Shown here: positions 1-12,829 of the stretch, one piece after another
Position numbering within the stretch: the stretch's first letter is position 1
How the letters are laid out: each line of letters starts with the position of its first letter
NCBI RefSeq assembly: GCF_014647635.1
Contig: NZ_BMPO01000005.1
Coordinates: 315,279-379,278 of the forward strand
Length of the DNA stretch: 64,000 nt
Reading direction: 5' to 3'
DNA from: Pseudomonas matsuisoli
Lineage (GTDB): Bacteria; Pseudomonadota; Gammaproteobacteria; Pseudomonadales; Pseudomonadaceae
Notes under the pieces: model-generated
Database searches by the model: none
What the model was told of the DNA's origin: nothing
What the model saw: only the letters and a program-made list of their open reading frames with translations
Made by a program: the position numbers and the translations under genes

Positions 1-519
1 ATCGGCGTTGAGCACGGCAACCAGCGGTTCATGGAAAAGCGGTAGTGCCGTGATCTGGGCAGGCAGGTCGATGGGACGGATCACACCGACTTCTGCCTTG
101 TCCGCGAGCAGGGCCTCCACGACACTACGGCTGTTCATTTCCTCCAGGTCCAAATGCACCATTGGATAGGCACGACGAAAGGCAAGGAGGCTGCGGGGAA
201 TCACCGTAGTAAAGGGTGCAGAAGGGGTGAACCCCATGCGTAACGCGCCCACCTCGCCGCGCTGCGCCCGCCGAGCCACCTCTGCGGCCTTGTCTACCTG
301 CTGGAGCGCGAGGCGCGCCTGTTCCAGGTATAGCTGCCCCGCCTGGGTAAGGGCCACCCTGCGTTTAGTGCGCTCCAGCAGCCGTACCCCTAAGTCCGCT
401 TCGAGCAGTTGAATCTGCTGGCTCAACGGCGGTTGAGAAATGTTCAGCCGCTCTGCTGCGCGGCCAAAGTGCAATTCTTCCGCGACCGCAATGAAATAGC
501 GAAGGTGTCTAAGCTCCAT
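1..519 (-). CDS. LysR-family transcriptional regulator (partial, C-terminus outside window)
   Basis: The reverse strand reads without a stop from an ATG at 519 to the window edge, about 173 residues. The protein begins MELRHLRYFIAVAEELHFG and continues with a LysR winged helix-turn-helix (residues about 1-60, including AAERLNISQPPLSQQI) and then the first part of the effector-binding domain. The gene is divergent from an MFS transporter at 683, the same layout as the E. coli ynfL–ynfM pair, so control of that exporter is the likely role. The regulator's ligand cannot be told. A perfect palindrome lies 20 bases upstream of the start. Confidence 0.93.
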   Translation of the reverse strand, partial: MELRHLRYFIAVAEELHFGRAAERLNISQPPLSQQIQLLEADLGVRLLERTKRRVALTQAGQLYLEQARLALQQVDKAAEVARRAQRGEVGALRMGFTPSAPFTTVIPRSLLAFRRAYPMVHLDLEEMNSRSVVEALLADKAEVGVIRPIDLPAQITALPLFHEPLVAVLNAD

Positions 520-538
520 CGTTTAAGTCGCCATACCT

Positions 539-557
539 ATTAATCAGGACGATTAAT
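539..557. promoter_or_regulatory. Perfect palindrome, candidate LysR-type operator
   Basis: ATTAATC-AGGAC-GATTAAT is a perfect 7-base inverted repeat with a 5-base spacer, and its T-N11-A core fits the LysR-type box. It sits in the 163-base divergent gap between the regulator and the MFS gene. Binding by this LysR protein is inferred from position and symmetry only. Confidence 0.6.
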
Positions 558-682
558 ATATTGGAAATCCTAAACGGTGACTCGTATTCTTGACACATTC
601 CAATACATAACACCACGCGCCTGCAGCGAGACACTTCGCTTGTAACGGTGCGCGGTTTTCTATTGTCCAGAGAGGCCTAGCC

Positions 683-1996
683 GTGAGTAATCCCCGGGTC
701 CAGCAGTCACCCGAACAGATCGCACTGACCGAAACCGCAGTGGCCGCCGCGCACGACGTGTCGGAAGCCGTGGAAAGCACCGAAAGCTTCATCGAAAAAG
801 GCACGCCGCAATTTATGCGCACGTCGCTGGCGCTGTTCGCCGGGGGCTTTGCCACCTTTGCGCTGCTGTATTGCGTGCAACCGTTGATGCCGATTTTCTC
901 CCAGGCCTTTGGTCTAGACGCCGCGAGCAGCAGCCTGGTGCTCTCCATCTCCACCGCCATGCTCGCCATCGGCTTGCTGATCACCGGGCCGATCTCCGAT
1001 GCCATTGGCCGCAAGCCCATCATGGTCGTATCCCTGTTTGCCGCTGCGCTATGCACACTGGCCTGCGCGGTGACGAGTAACTGGTACGCGCTACTGTTCT
1101 TTCGTGCCTTGATCGGCTTGTCGCTTAGTGGGCTCGCCGCCGTTGGCATGACGTATCTCAGCGAGGAGATACACCCAAAATTCATTGGGCTGTCGATGGG
1201 GCTCTACATCAGTGGCAATGCCATAGGAGGGATGGGCGGGCGCCTGGTGACGGGCGTTCTAGTGGATTTCGTATCCTGGCGAGTCGCTTTGGCCGTGCTG
1301 GGCCTGGTTTCCCTCGCCGCTGCGGTGGTGTTTTGGAGAATTCTGCCCGAGTCGCGGCATTTCCAGCCACGGCGCTTCAACGCGACCAATTTGGTCAACG
1401 GATTCACCCTGCACTTTCGCGATCGCGGTCTGCCCTGGTTGTTCCTTGAAGCCCTGCTGCTGATGGGCGCGTTCGTGACGATGTTCAACTACATCGGCTA
1501 TCGGCTACTCGAGGCGCCCTATCACATGAGCCAGGCCTGGGTAGGACTCATCTCTGTGGTCTATCTCTCCGGTATCTACAGCTCGGCGTTCATCGGATCG
1601 CTGGCGGATCGTATGGGCCGCGGGCGGGTGTTCTGGGCGGTCATCGTACTCATGGCGTCCGGCTTGATCTTGACGCTGTTCGAAAGCCTCTGGCTGGTAC
1701 TGCCGGGCCTGCTGATGTTCACTTTCGGTTTCTTCGGCGCACATTCCACCGCCAGCAGCTGGATTGGCAAACGCGCGCCGGTCGCCAAGGCCCAGGCATC
1801 GTCGCTTTACCTATTCAGTTACTACGTGGGGTCGAGCGTTGCGGGTACCTTGGGCGGGGTGTTCTGGCATCTGTATGGCTGGACTGGCGTGGGCGTGTTC
1901 ATCGCAAGCCTGCTGAGCGTATCCATCCTGATCGCGCTACACCTTGCCCGCGTGCCGCCGCTTCAACGCGCCGGTTTACGCCTACAGCAGGCATGA
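683..1996 (+). CDS. MFS exporter, YnfM-like
   Basis: This is a 437-residue major facilitator superfamily protein of the 12-helix drug/sugar exporter type. The loop 2-3 signature GPISDAIGRKPI lies at about residues 102-113, and there are regularly spaced hydrophobic segments from about residue 47 to the end. It resembles the YnfM group of inner membrane exporters. The first 45 residues are a hydrophilic cytoplasmic extension. The start is GTG at 683, with an AGAGAGG ribosome site about 7 bases upstream; an ATG further in is possible but lacks a good site. It is divergent from a LysR regulator. The substrate is unknown. Confidence 0.88.
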   Translation: MSNPRVQQSPEQIALTETAVAAAHDVSEAVESTESFIEKGTPQFMRTSLALFAGGFATFALLYCVQPLMPIFSQAFGLDAASSSLVLSISTAMLAIGLLITGPISDAIGRKPIMVVSLFAAALCTLACAVTSNWYALLFFRALIGLSLSGLAAVGMTYLSEEIHPKFIGLSMGLYISGNAIGGMGGRLVTGVLVDFVSWRVALAVLGLVSLAAAVVFWRILPESRHFQPRRFNATNLVNGFTLHFRDRGLPWLFLEALLLMGAFVTMFNYIGYRLLEAPYHMSQAWVGLISVVYLSGIYSSAFIGSLADRMGRGRVFWAVIVLMASGLILTLFESLWLVLPGLLMFTFGFFGAHSTASSWIGKRAPVAKAQASSLYLFSYYVGSSVAGTLGGVFWHLYGWTGVGVFIASLLSVSILIALHLARVPPLQRAGLRLQQA

Positions 1997-2009
1997 GCCG
2001 AGGCTCTCT

Positions 2010-2110
2010 GTCGGGGCGACCGGGCGGCGATCCGCTTTAGTCGCCTGACGTTAGCCGGCTCTGACCTGCATCAAGGCGACTGAAGCGGATGGCCGCCCCG
2101 TCGCCCCTAC
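2010..2110. repeat. REP-type inverted repeat pair
   Basis: A left arm (2010-2045, beginning GTCGGGGCGACCGGGCGGC) is followed by an almost perfect inverted copy (2075-2110) with about 29 bases between. It sits between the convergent ends of the MFS gene and hemE, where such elements are common, and could end transcription from both sides. Related arms occur near 20.6, 28.6, 38.2 and 50.0 kb. Confidence 0.75.
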
Positions 2111-2133
2111 AGCCTCCTGAAAGGGAATCACGT

Positions 2134-3204
2134 TTACGCAGTGGTGTGGTACTGGGCTGACAACTCGTGGACAGCCTCGATGAACGCACCCGCGTTCGCT
2201 GGATCGACCTGTGGGGTGATGCCGTGGCCCAGGTTGAATACGTGCCCCTCGCCGTGACCGTAGGATTCGAGAATGCGCGCCACCTCCCGACGGATCATTT
2301 CCGGTCGGGCATATAGGGCGCTCGGGTCCATATTGCCTTGCAGCGCGACGCGATCCCCTACGCGCCGGCGGGCATCGCCAATGTCGCAGGTCCAATCCAA
2401 ACCCAAGGCATCCGCACCGGTGCCCGCCATCGACTCCAGCCACAGCCCGCCGTTCTTGGTGAACAGGATGACCGGTACCGGGCGCCCGTCGTGCTCACGG
2501 ATCAGGCCATCGACGATGCGCTTCATGTACGCCAACGAAAATTCGAGATAGGCCACCGAGGACAGGTTGCCGCCCCATGTATCGAAGATTTGCACCGCCT
2601 GGGCACCGTTGCGGATTTGCCCATTGAGGTAGGCCGTTACCGACTGCGCCAGCTTGTCCAGCAATGCATGCATCACTTCGGGCTGGTCGTACATCATGGC
2701 CTTGATCTTGCGAAAATCCTTCGAGGTACCGCCCTCGACCATGTAGGTTGCCAACGTCCACGGGCTACCGGCAAAACCGATCAGCGGAACCCGACCATTC
2801 AGCGCACTGCGAATGGTCCGAACTGCGTCCATTACATACCCCAGGTCAGCGTCCGGGTCCGTGACCGGCAGTGCGGCAACGTCCGCCGCTGTCTCGATGA
2901 CCTTACGAAAACGCGGCCCTTCGCCTGTCTCGAAATAAAGCCCCTGCCCCATGGCATCCGGAATGGTCAGGATGTCCGAAAACAGAATGGCTGCATCCAG
3001 CGGATACCGATCCAACGGTTGTAGGGTCACCTCACAGGCGAATTCCGGACTCTGCATCAGACTCATGAAGTCCCCGGCCTTGGCGCGACTCGCGCGGTAC
3101 TCAGGCAGGTAGCGCCCAGCCTGGCGCATCATCCACACCGGCGTGACATCCACTGGCTGCTTGAGCAGGGCACGAAGGAAACGGTCATTCTTCAAGGCAG
3201 TCAT
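2134..3204 (-). CDS. hemE: Uroporphyrinogen decarboxylase
   Basis: HemE removes four carboxyl groups from uroporphyrinogen III to give coproporphyrinogen III in haem biosynthesis (cytosolic homodimer). The N-terminal family signature [11 protein letters not shown] is at residues 22-32, and [10 protein letters not shown] and the QIFDTWGG segment are also present. I chose the ATG at 3204, giving 356 residues beginning [14 protein letters not shown], the usual family start. A further 15 in-frame residues upstream (to 3249) look unrelated to the family. It lies downstream of gltD on the same strand but behind a strong terminator, so it probably has its own promoter in the 170-base gap. Confidence 0.97.
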   Translation of the reverse strand: MTALKNDRFLRALLKQPVDVTPVWMMRQAGRYLPEYRASRAKAGDFMSLMQSPEFACEVTLQPLDRYPLDAAILFSDILTIPDAMGQGLYFETGEGPRFRKVIETAADVAALPVTDPDADLGYVMDAVRTIRSALNGRVPLIGFAGSPWTLATYMVEGGTSKDFRKIKAMMYDQPEVMHALLDKLAQSVTAYLNGQIRNGAQAVQIFDTWGGNLSSVAYLEFSLAYMKRIVDGLIREHDGRPVPVILFTKNGGLWLESMAGTGADALGLDWTCDIGDARRRVGDRVALQGNMDPSALYARPEMIRREVARILESYGHGEGHVFNLGHGITPQVDPANAGAFIEAVHELSAQYHTTA

Positions 3205-3320
3205 GAGCGCGGTAAGCCCCAGGGCAAAAATGTGACGGCATTGTCGCAAACGTCACGGCAAAAGACATCGCGCAGCGCTGCCTTTGGGTCGGCTGCGACG
3301 ATTTGACCGATCCAAAAATG

Positions 3321-3350
3321 AACAGGCCCGGCGCACGCGCCGGGCCTGTT
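3321..3350 (-). terminator. Rho-independent terminator after gltD
   Basis: A perfect 13-base-pair stem (AACAGGCCCGGCG with its complement) closes a 4-base loop. On the minus strand it is followed within two bases by TTTTT. It lies 25 bases past the gltD stop. Confidence 0.9.
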
Positions 3351-3375
3351 CCAATCAGAAATGCGCAGCGTTTCG

Positions 3376-4818
<1,443 letters not shown>

Positions 4819-4902
4819 CTATCTTCACGCCGCACGGTCATCACGGTGCCAGACGTGCACCGTCCACGCTCATGCATGGGCGGTGCACGTCGATGCAGCT
4901 AA

Positions 4903-7900
4903 TTATTGCGGGTTCGCGCGGGTCGAAGACAGCAACGTCTTCAAGCTCGCTGCCTTGGGCTTGACCAGCCAGAACCGGCGCAGGTAGTCGTCCAGATTCT
5001 CGTGCAGATTCGCGCCCCACTCGCTACCGGTTTCGCGAACATATTCCGCGAGCACCGACTGCAGGTGGCTACGGTAGGCCTCCATGGCCTCGCTGTTGAT
5101 GCGTTGAATCTCGACCAACTCGTGGTTCACCTTGTCGACGAAGGTGTTATCCATGTCGAGCACATAGGCGAAACCGCCGGTCATGCCGGAACCGAAGTTG
5201 TAGCCGGTCTTGCCCAATACGCAGATGAAGCCGCCAGTCATGTATTCGCAGCAGTGATCGCCCGTGCCCTCGACCACAGCATGGGCACCCGAGTTACGCA
5301 CCCCGAAGCGCTCACCCGCCGTACCCGCCGCGAAGAGCTTGCCGCCCGTTGCGCCGTACAGACAGGTATTGCCGATGATCGCCGACTCCTGGCTTTTGAA
5401 CACACTGCCCTTCGGTGGGGTAATCACCAGCTTGCCGCCAGTCATGCCTTTGCCGACGTAGTCGTTGGCATCGCCTTCCAGGTGCAGATGTAGGCCACCG
5501 GCGTTCCACACACCGAAGCTTTGGCCCGCCGTGCCCTTGAAGCGGAAGACGACGGGCGCGTCCTTCATGCCCTGGTTGCCATGCACACGCGCAATTTCGC
5601 CGGAGATACGTGCGCCGATGGAGCGGTCGCAGTTGCAGATATCGAGCGCGTATTCACCACCGCGTTTTTCAGCGATCGCCGACAGCGACATTTCGACCAT
5701 CTTCTCGGCCAGCAGTCCTTGGTCGAAAGGCGGGTTCTTCTCGACTTGGCAGTACTGCGGCTTGTCTGCCGGGATGTGATCGCTGCCCAGCAGTGGCGTG
5801 AGATCCAGGTGCCGCTGCTTTTCAGTCTCGCCAGGCAACCGTTCGAGCAGATCGGTCCGCCCAATGAGCTCAGCCAGACTACGTACACCCAGGCGAGCCA
5901 ACCATTCGCGCGTTTCTTCGGCAACGAAGGTGAAGAAATTCACCACCATATCCACGGTGCCGATGAAGTGATCCTTGCGCAGCTTGTCGTTCTGCGTAGC
6001 GACACCCGTCGCGCAATTGTTCAGGTGGCAGATGCGTAGGTACTTGCAGCCCAGCGCGACCATTGGCGCCGTGCCGAAACCGAAGCTTTCTGCCCCGAGA
6101 ATGGCGGCCTTGATGACATCCAGACCGGTCTTGAGGCCACCGTCGGTCTGCACCCGGACTTTGCCGCGCAGATCGTTACCACGCAGGGTCTGGTGCGCTT
6201 CGGCAAGACCGAGCTCCCAGGGCGATCCCGCGTATTTGATCGAGGTAACAGGCGACGCGCCCGTACCACCGTCATAACCGGAAATGGTGATCAGATCCGC
6301 ATAGGCCTTAGCAACGCCCGCCGCAACTGTCCCCACACCTGGCTCGGACACGAGCTTCACCGAAACCAGCGCCTTCGGGTTCACCTGCTTGAGATCGAAG
6401 ATAAGCTGGGCAAGGTCTTCGATCGAGTAGATATCGTGGTGCGGTGGTGGCGAGATCAGGGTCACCCCGGGCACCGCATAACGCAGTTTGGCGATCAGCC
6501 CGTTGACCTTGCCACCGGGCAGCTGGCCACCCTCACCGGGTTTCGCGCCTTGGGCCACTTTGATCTGCAACACCTCGGCATTGACCAAATACTCTGGCGT
6601 CACACCGAAGCGGCCCGTTGCAACCTGCTTGATCTTGGAGGTTCGAACGGTCCCATAACGCGCGGGATCTTCACCGCCTTCGCCGGAGTTCGAGCGACCG
6701 CCCAGCCGGTTCATGGCCTCGGCCAACGCCTCGTGCGCTTCGGGAGACAGCGCGCCGAGGGAAATTCCAGCCGCATCGAAACGCTTGAAGATCGACTCCA
6801 GCGGCTCGATCTCTTCCAGTGGCAACGGCTGGTCCGAGACCTTGACCTTTAGCAGGTCACGGATCATCGCGACCGGACGGCTGTCCACCAGGGCCGTGTA
6901 TTCCTTGAATTTCTCGTAGCTGCCCTGCTGCACCGCGACCTGCAAACTGGCCACGACATCTGGGTTGTAGGCGTGATATTCGCCGCCGTAGACGAACTTC
7001 AGCAGACCGCCAGGCTGTAGCGGCTTGCGGTTGCTCCAGGCCTCGTTGGCGAGCAGTTTCTGCTCGACCTCAAGATCGCTAAAACGGGCGCCCTTGATGC
7101 GGCTGGCAACTCCGCGGAAGCAGGCATCGACGATCTCGTCGGACAAGCCGACCGCTTCGAACAGCTGGGCGCCGCGGTAGGACGCGACGGTCGAAATACC
7201 CATCTTCGACAGGATCTTGAGCAATCCTTTCGAGATGCCTTTGCGGTAGTACTTGAACACCTCGTATAGGTCGCCGAGCACTTCGCCGGTACGGATGAGG
7301 TCGCCAAGCACTTCGTACGCCAAGAACGGGTAAACCGCTGTGGCACCGAAGCCCAGCAGGACCGCGAAGTGATGAGGATCACGCGCGGTAGCGGTCTCGA
7401 CCAGGATGTTGCAGTCGGTCCGCAGGCCCTTTTCCACCAGGTGGTGGTGCACGGCGCCGACAGCCAATGCCGCGTGGGCAGGTAACTTACCTGGCGCGAT
7501 ATTGCGGTCGCTCAAAACGAGTAGCGCGCGCCCGGCGCGGACGGCTTCTTCGGCCTGCTCAGCAATATTGCGAATCGCCGCTTCCAACCCAACGGATTCG
7601 TCGTAGTTCAGGTCGATGACCTGACGATCGAAGCCCGGACGCTCCAGTGTCATGATCGTCCGCCATTTGGCTGGCGAGATGATCGGTGACGTCAGGATGG
7701 CTCGGTTCGCGTGGTCCGGCCCTTCCTCGAACACATTGCGCTCGGCGCCAAGGCAGGTCTCGAGCGACATGACGATCGCTTCACGTAGCGGATCGATCGG
7801 CGGGTTGGTGACCTGCGCGAACTGCTGGCGGAAGTAGTCGTACGGCGAACGGATGCGCTTGGACAGGACAGCCATTGGGGTGTCGTCGCCCATGGAACCA

Positions 7901-9351
7901 ACCGCTTCCTGGCCTTGCTCGGCAAGCGGGCGCAGCACCTGATCACGCTCTTCGAACGTGACCTGGAACATCTTCATGTATTGCTTGAGACGGTCGGCCT
8001 CGTAGAAAGCCGAGCCATGGTCATGGTCTTCCAACGTCGCCTGGATACGCAGGGCATTCTTGCGCAGCCATTGCTTGTAGGGGTGGCGCGACTTCAGGCG
8101 GTTGTCGATATCGTCGGTATGCAGAACTTGCCCGGTTTCGGTGTCGACAGCGAGAATCTGGCCGGGACCGACTCGGCCCTTCGCAATCACGTCCTCCGGC
8201 TGATAGCTCCATACGCCGATTTCCGATGCGAGCGTGATGTAGCCATTGGTGGTGGTCACCCAGCGCGCTGGACGCAAACCGTTGCGGTCCAGCAGGCATA
8301 CCGCATAGCGCCCGTCGGTCAGCACAACACCGGCTGGGCCATCCCACGGCTCCATGTGCATGGAGTTGTACTCGTAGAACGCGCGCAGGTCGGCGTCCAT
8401 GGTCTCAACGTTCTGCCAGGCAGGCGGAATGATCATCCGCACGCCACGGAACAAGTCGACACCGCCCGTCACGAGAAGCTCGAGCATGTTGTCCATGCTC
8501 GATGAGTCGGAGCCGACGCGATTGACCAGCGGCCCCAAGTCATCGAGATCAGGAATCTGCTCGTTGGCGAATTTCGGCCGCCGCGCCTGCGCCCAGTTGC
8601 GGTTACCCGTGATGGTATTGATCTCGCCATTGTGCGCGAGCAGCCGGAACGGCTGGGCCAACGGCCAGCGCGGCAGCGTATTGGTGGAGAAACGCTGGTG
8701 AAACACGCAAATCGAGGTTTGCAGGCGCTCGTCACCAAGGTCGGGATAGAAGGCGGCCAGATCGGCCGGCATCATCAGACCTTTGTAAATGATGGTTTTG
8801 TGCGAAAAGCTGCAAATGTAGTGTTCGGTGTCGTCTTGGTTCGCCACAGACGAGCGACGCCGCGCACTGAACAGCTTCACGGTGAACGCCTGTTCATCGA
8901 AGCCTTCGCCGCCAATGAAGACCTGCTCGATACGCGGCAAACGATCCTTGGCAAGCGTACCTAGAACGGTCGGATCGATGGGCACCTGGCGCCAGCCGAT
9001 CAATTGCAGGCCCGCGGCAAGGATTTCGCGGTTCATGTTTTCGCGAGCCGCTTCGGCTTTGGCGGCGTCCTGGTTGAGGAACACCATGCCGACGGCGTAC
9101 ATGGCCGGCAACTCAGCCTCAAACGTTTCTTGCGCCATGGCGCGTAGGAACAGATCGGGTTTCTGGATCAACAGCCCGCAGCCGTCGCCCGTTTTCCCGT
9201 CAGCGTTGATGCCACCCCGGTGGGTCATGCAGGTCAACGCTTCAATGGCAGTCTGCAAAAGATGATGGCTCGCCTTGCCTTCCATATGGGCAATCAGGCC
9301 AAAGCCGCAGTTGTCCTTGAACTCTTCAGGATGGTACAGACCTGCTTTCAT
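4903..9351 (-). CDS. gltB: Glutamate synthase (NADPH), large subunit
   Basis: This is the 1482-residue catalytic subunit of GOGAT. The N-terminal glutaminase begins with a 14-residue propeptide followed by Cys15-Gly-Phe-Gly, the nucleophile exposed by processing. The central and FMN-binding synthase domains carry the 3Fe-4S cysteines in [15 protein letters not shown]. The C-terminal domain has the repeated glycine-rich beta-helix ([20 protein letters not shown]). Length matches the family. A sigma-70-like promoter lies about 110 bases upstream. gltD follows after 108 bases. Confidence 0.98.
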   Translation of the reverse strand: MKAGLYHPEEFKDNCGFGLIAHMEGKASHHLLQTAIEALTCMTHRGGINADGKTGDGCGLLIQKPDLFLRAMAQETFEAELPAMYAVGMVFLNQDAAKAEAARENMNREILAAGLQLIGWRQVPIDPTVLGTLAKDRLPRIEQVFIGGEGFDEQAFTVKLFSARRRSSVANQDDTEHYICSFSHKTIIYKGLMMPADLAAFYPDLGDERLQTSICVFHQRFSTNTLPRWPLAQPFRLLAHNGEINTITGNRNWAQARRPKFANEQIPDLDDLGPLVNRVGSDSSSMDNMLELLVTGGVDLFRGVRMIIPPAWQNVETMDADLRAFYEYNSMHMEPWDGPAGVVLTDGRYAVCLLDRNGLRPARWVTTTNGYITLASEIGVWSYQPEDVIAKGRVGPGQILAVDTETGQVLHTDDIDNRLKSRHPYKQWLRKNALRIQATLEDHDHGSAFYEADRLKQYMKMFQVTFEERDQVLRPLAEQGQEAVGSMGDDTPMAVLSKRIRSPYDYFRQQFAQVTNPPIDPLREAIVMSLETCLGAERNVFEEGPDHANRAILTSPIISPAKWRTIMTLERPGFDRQVIDLNYDESVGLEAAIRNIAEQAEEAVRAGRALLVLSDRNIAPGKLPAHAALAVGAVHHHLVEKGLRTDCNILVETATARDPHHFAVLLGFGATAVYPFLAYEVLGDLIRTGEVLGDLYEVFKYYRKGISKGLLKILSKMGISTVASYRGAQLFEAVGLSDEIVDACFRGVASRIKGARFSDLEVEQKLLANEAWSNRKPLQPGGLLKFVYGGEYHAYNPDVVASLQVAVQQGSYEKFKEYTALVDSRPVAMIRDLLKVKVSDQPLPLEEIEPLESIFKRFDAAGISLGALSPEAHEALAEAMNRLGGRSNSGEGGEDPARYGTVRTSKIKQVATGRFGVTPEYLVNAEVLQIKVAQGAKPGEGGQLPGGKVNGLIAKLRYAVPGVTLISPPPHHDIYSIEDLAQLIFDLKQVNPKALVSVKLVSEPGVGTVAAGVAKAYADLITISGYDGGTGASPVTSIKYAGSPWELGLAEAHQTLRGNDLRGKVRVQTDGGLKTGLDVIKAAILGAESFGFGTAPMVALGCKYLRICHLNNCATGVATQNDKLRKDHFIGTVDMVVNFFTFVAEETREWLARLGVRSLAELIGRTDLLERLPGETEKQRHLDLTPLLGSDHIPADKPQYCQVEKNPPFDQGLLAEKMVEMSLSAIAEKRGGEYALDICNCDRSIGARISGEIARVHGNQGMKDAPVVFRFKGTAGQSFGVWNAGGLHLHLEGDANDYVGKGMTGGKLVITPPKGSVFKSQESAIIGNTCLYGATGGKLFAAGTAGERFGVRNSGAHAVVEGTGDHCCEYMTGGFICVLGKTGYNFGSGMTGGFAYVLDMDNTFVDKVNHELVEIQRINSEAMEAYRSHLQSVLAEYVRETGSEWGANLHENLDDYLRRFWLVKPKAASLKTLLSSTRANPQ

Positions 9352-9461
9352 AGAAAACTCTCACCAAGCGGCCTTTCTGCGAAGGCGATAATTCAAATGG
9401 ATCAACCACTTACCTGACAAAAAACGCTATTAATCACGTTTTGAACAGGCAAAGGGAGGCC

Positions 9462-9490
9462 ATTGTACATAGGCGCCAAGGCCGTCACAA
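9462..9490 (-). promoter_or_regulatory. Candidate sigma-70 promoter of gltBD
   Basis: On the minus strand TTGTGA (9490-9485), a 17-base spacer and TACAAT (9467-9462) form a good -35/-10 pair, with an AT-rich stretch just upstream. The start would be near 9455, giving a leader of about 100 bases before gltB. Inferred from sequence only. Confidence 0.55.
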
Positions 9491-9554
9491 ATTTTTATGA
9501 CGACGACTTGAACGCCAATGTCGCAAGAATGAAAGAAATACTACGAACGGTTTG

Positions 9555-11144
9555 CTAATGCGCCTGGGCCATTTCCTGCTGGATGCTCGAAAACGTCTTG
9601 GGCCAGGGCTTACCGGACTGCACCTTGGCCGGCAAGGACTTGAGCGCTGCCTGAGCGGCATCGCGGTCCGCAAACGAACCGTAGGTGACTACGTAGAACG
9701 GCTTGCCTTCCAGCATTTTGCGGAAATAACGGTAGTCAGCGCCATTCTGTGCGACGAATGCCCTCGCGCTTTCTTCTGAGCGCGTTCCCAGTATTTGCAA
9801 TGTGTAGCGCGATCCTGCAACTCCCTGGTACCAAGCAGCATTTCCTGAACCAGCAGCTTCGCTCTTCGGAGCAGGCTGTTCGGCTGGCTTCGGCGCATTG
9901 GCGGCTTGCGCAGGTGCCTGCCGAGGTGCGGCCTGCTGCTCCGCAGCAACGGGCTTTTCAGCCTGAGTCGCGGGCTGGGACGATGGCGCTGCCGGACGCG
10001 GCGCTTGCGCTTGCGTTTCAGCGGCACGCGATGAAGATGCCGACGTGTCCACGACGGGCGGCCGTTGCGCAGACGGCATGCCACCCGTAGGCGGCGCAAG
10101 CATCTCGCCGATACCATTGTCGCGCTCTTCAGGGCCAGCAGCCTCCGCGAGCGGCTGACGGACGACCGGTTCCGACTCCGCGTTCAACGGCAATTGTAAC
10201 GGCTGGCCATTCCCGTCGGGGGACGCACTTGGCGCTGCGGCGCCTTCGTTGGTCGATGGAGTGGCCGCAGTATCAGGTGCCGATGTTTCCGACGGGCCGC
10301 TTCGCATCAGCCACGCCGCGGCAATCGCGAGGACCACCACGCCAGCGGCCACGACATGCTTTTTCGGCATCCGGAAAGGCAACCCAGCAACCTTGTCGCT
10401 TCCGCGCTCGGCGAGCATTGCATCGATCAGCGCATCCCGCGCTACTTGATTGATAACACCTGGCCATCCACGCGACTGCTGGTGAATATCCGCGATATGT
10501 TCCTCAGAGAATACGTCGAGCCCCGCTCCAGCACCCTCCAGGCGCTGGGCCAGGTATTCACTGGTTTCAGCAAGCTCATAAGGCTGCAATTCGATCACGT
10601 GATGTCGCTCCTGCCCGCCGCTCAACGCGTCGAGGCGCGACACGATGGAAGGCTCGCCGAACAGAAAGACATGAGCACGACTCTCTTCGGTTCCCGCGGC
10701 CAGGCCGTACAACGCCTCCAGCGCGGAATCTTCCAGCTGCTCGGCGTCGTCGACCAAGATGTAGGTCTCTTGCCCCGATAGCGCCCGCTGATTGACGTGA
10801 TCGAGCAGATCCCTTACTTCCGGGCGCGATGACTCCATGCCCTGGGCGACCTGCCGGAGAACGCCATCCGCGTCCCCTGCTCCGCGCGCCGATACCACGA
10901 CGCTGTGCACAACTTGCTTATTAGTGCTGGCGACCAATGCCTGACGCAACAGTGACTTGCCACTGCCGAGCGGACCCGTGACCACGAGCAGCAACTGGCT
11001 ATAACGCGCCAGGTGATGGAGCTGCCCCAGCACCGGCTTGCGCTGTGCGGGAAAGAATTTGAAACCCGGAACCCTGGGGGCAAACGGGTCATGGCTGAAT
11101 TGGTAGTGATCGAGGAATGCTTCTTCCGCGTGCAAAGTGCTCAT
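9555..11144 (-). CDS. DamX-like AAA ATPase with C-terminal SPOR domain
   Basis: This 529-residue protein has three parts. First is an ExeA/AAA-type ATPase with Walker A GPLGSGKS at 57-64 and Walker B TYILVDD at 127-133. A single transmembrane segment follows at about 263-280. Then come a Pro/Ala/Gln-rich linker and a SPOR domain at about 440-525 ([18 protein letters not shown]). SPOR domains bind denuded glycan strands at the septum, so a cell division role is likely. The gene overlaps the end of aroB by 4 bases, which is the usual place of this gene in Pseudomonas. It appears to be the last gene of the pil–aro block. Confidence 0.88.
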   Translation of the reverse strand: MSTLHAEEAFLDHYQFSHDPFAPRVPGFKFFPAQRKPVLGQLHHLARYSQLLLVVTGPLGSGKSLLRQALVASTNKQVVHSVVVSARGAGDADGVLRQVAQGMESSRPEVRDLLDHVNQRALSGQETYILVDDAEQLEDSALEALYGLAAGTEESRAHVFLFGEPSIVSRLDALSGGQERHHVIELQPYELAETSEYLAQRLEGAGAGLDVFSEEHIADIHQQSRGWPGVINQVARDALIDAMLAERGSDKVAGLPFRMPKKHVVAAGVVVLAIAAAWLMRSGPSETSAPDTAATPSTNEGAAAPSASPDGNGQPLQLPLNAESEPVVRQPLAEAAGPEERDNGIGEMLAPPTGGMPSAQRPPVVDTSASSSRAAETQAQAPRPAAPSSQPATQAEKPVAAEQQAAPRQAPAQAANAPKPAEQPAPKSEAAGSGNAAWYQGVAGSRYTLQILGTRSEESARAFVAQNGADYRYFRKMLEGKPFYVVTYGSFADRDAAQAALKSLPAKVQSGKPWPKTFSSIQQEMAQAH

Positions 11145-12259
11145 TTCGACTCTCGGTTGATACCGGCCTCTTCGGCAATATCGTGGTAATTCGCGGTCAG
11201 TGTCGCTTCAAGAAGCGCCTTGGGGTATTCATCGGTGACGATTGCTTCACCCAATGTTTTCAACAGCACCAGGCGAAGGCGCCCATCCAACACTTTCTTG
11301 TCGACGGCCATGTGGGCCAGGAAATCGTCCGGCGTCATCGCCTCCGGGGGAACGACGGGCAAACCGCCCCGGGCAATGAGCCGTATTGCACGGTCGCGCT
11401 GCGCAGTGCTTATCGCGCCCAACAAGCGTGACATCTCGAGGGCCATGACCATGCCTGCGCCTACAGCTTCACCGTGCAACCAAACGCCATAGCCCATGTG
11501 CGTTTCGATCGCATGGCCGAAGGTATGCCCAAGATTCAGCGTGGCACGAATGCCGGTTTCGCGCTCATCGGCACCGACCACCTTCGCTTTTGCGGCACAT
11601 GATCGCTCGATGGCATAGGTAAGCGATGCGTCGTCCAATGCCAGCAGGGCCTCCACATTATCTTCGAGCCACGCAAGAAAAGGCTCATCGCAGATAAGGC
11701 CGTATTTGATGACTTCTGCCAACCCCGCAGACAGCTCGCGGCGCGGCAATGTCTTCAGTGTCGACGTATCGATCAGAACGAGACTCGGCTGGTAGAAGGC
11801 ACCTACCATGTTTTTACCGAGCGGATGGTTGATTCCCGTTTTTCCTCCAACAGAGGAATCCACCTGGGACAGCAACGTGGTCGGCACCTGGACGAAATTG
11901 ACTCCGCGCTGATAACAAGCTGCCGCAAAGCCTGCCATATCACCCACCACACCCCCGCCAAGGGCTATGACTGTGGTTTTACGGTCATGGCGATTGCTCA
12001 GCATTGCATCGAAGATGGACTGCAGCGTCTCCCAATTTTTGAAAGACTCGCCATCGGGAAGCACGATTGGCTGAACCTGTCGCCCCTCCAGCGAGCGATG
12101 CAAACGGTCGAGATAAAGAGGCGCAACGGTTTCGTTCGTCACGATTGCCACCTGGCGCCCTACCAGGTGCGGTACGAGCAGATCCGGGCGGTCCAAAAGG
12201 TTCGCCCCGATATGGATGGGGTAGCTGCGCTCCCCGAGATCAACCTGAAGTGTTTGCAT
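11141..12259 (-). CDS. aroB: 3-dehydroquinate synthase
   Basis: AroB converts DAHP to 3-dehydroquinate, the second step of the shikimate pathway, using NAD and a divalent metal. The 372-residue product has the family features: the nucleotide-binding [11 protein letters not shown], the [11 protein letters not shown] segment, and the metal-site region [12 protein letters not shown] with HGEAVGAGM. It lies 48 bases downstream of aroK and overlaps the following DamX-like gene by 4 bases, pointing to one transcript. Confidence 0.97.
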   Translation of the reverse strand: MQTLQVDLGERSYPIHIGANLLDRPDLLVPHLVGRQVAIVTNETVAPLYLDRLHRSLEGRQVQPIVLPDGESFKNWETLQSIFDAMLSNRHDRKTTVIALGGGVVGDMAGFAAACYQRGVNFVQVPTTLLSQVDSSVGGKTGINHPLGKNMVGAFYQPSLVLIDTSTLKTLPRRELSAGLAEVIKYGLICDEPFLAWLEDNVEALLALDDASLTYAIERSCAAKAKVVGADERETGIRATLNLGHTFGHAIETHMGYGVWLHGEAVGAGMVMALEMSRLLGAISTAQRDRAIRLIARGGLPVVPPEAMTPDDFLAHMAVDKKVLDGRLRLVLLKTLGEAIVTDEYPKALLEATLTANYHDIAEEAGINRESK

Positions 12260-12307
12260 GTAGCCCCCGAAACAAGGGCCCTAGGATAACGCGTTTCGGC
12301 GCTGGCT

Positions 12308-12826
12308 TTAACGGGGGGAAAGGGCGCGTAGTCGATCCATGATCTCCTGCACAACTTGACGTGGCGGACGCTCGTCAGTCTCGATGATGATATCCGCGAT
12401 CTGCCGGTACAGCGGATCGCGGATAGCCATGAGGTCGGTCAGGATTTGCCGCGGGTTGGGTGAGCGCAACAATGGACGATTGCGATCCCGCGATGTTCTG
12501 TGGACCTGCTGATCCACCGTGGCGTGCAGGTAAATGACGGACCCGCCACGACTCAGTGCGGCACGGTTATCCTCCCGCAACACCGCGCCACCACCCGTCG
12601 CCACCACCACGCCGTCGGAGGCCGCGAGCTCAGTGATCACGCAATGTTCTCGCTCGCGAAACCCGGCCTCACCTTCCACGTCGAAAATCCATGGAATATT
12701 CGCACCGGTGCGTTCCTCGATCTCCTTGTCGGAGTCTTTGAACGGCAGCCGTAACTCTTTCGCCAACATGCGGCCGATGGTGCTTTTTCCAGCCCCCATC
12801 GGCCCTACCAAGAACAAATTACGCAC
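12308..12826 (-). CDS. aroK: Shikimate kinase
   Basis: This 172-residue P-loop kinase phosphorylates shikimate with ATP. Walker [10 protein letters not shown] is at residues 8-16, the substrate-binding region GFREREH follows, and GGGAVLR is present. The start codon is GTG at 12826, only 3 bases after the pilQ stop, so translation is likely coupled. The pilMNOPQ–aroKB order is conserved across pseudomonads and many other gammaproteobacteria. Confidence 0.97.
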   Translation of the reverse strand: MRNLFLVGPMGAGKSTIGRMLAKELRLPFKDSDKEIEERTGANIPWIFDVEGEAGFREREHCVITELAASDGVVVATGGGAVLREDNRAALSRGGSVIYLHATVDQQVHRTSRDRNRPLLRSPNPRQILTDLMAIRDPLYRQIADIIIETDERPPRQVVQEIMDRLRALSPR

Positions 12827-12829
12827 GTA

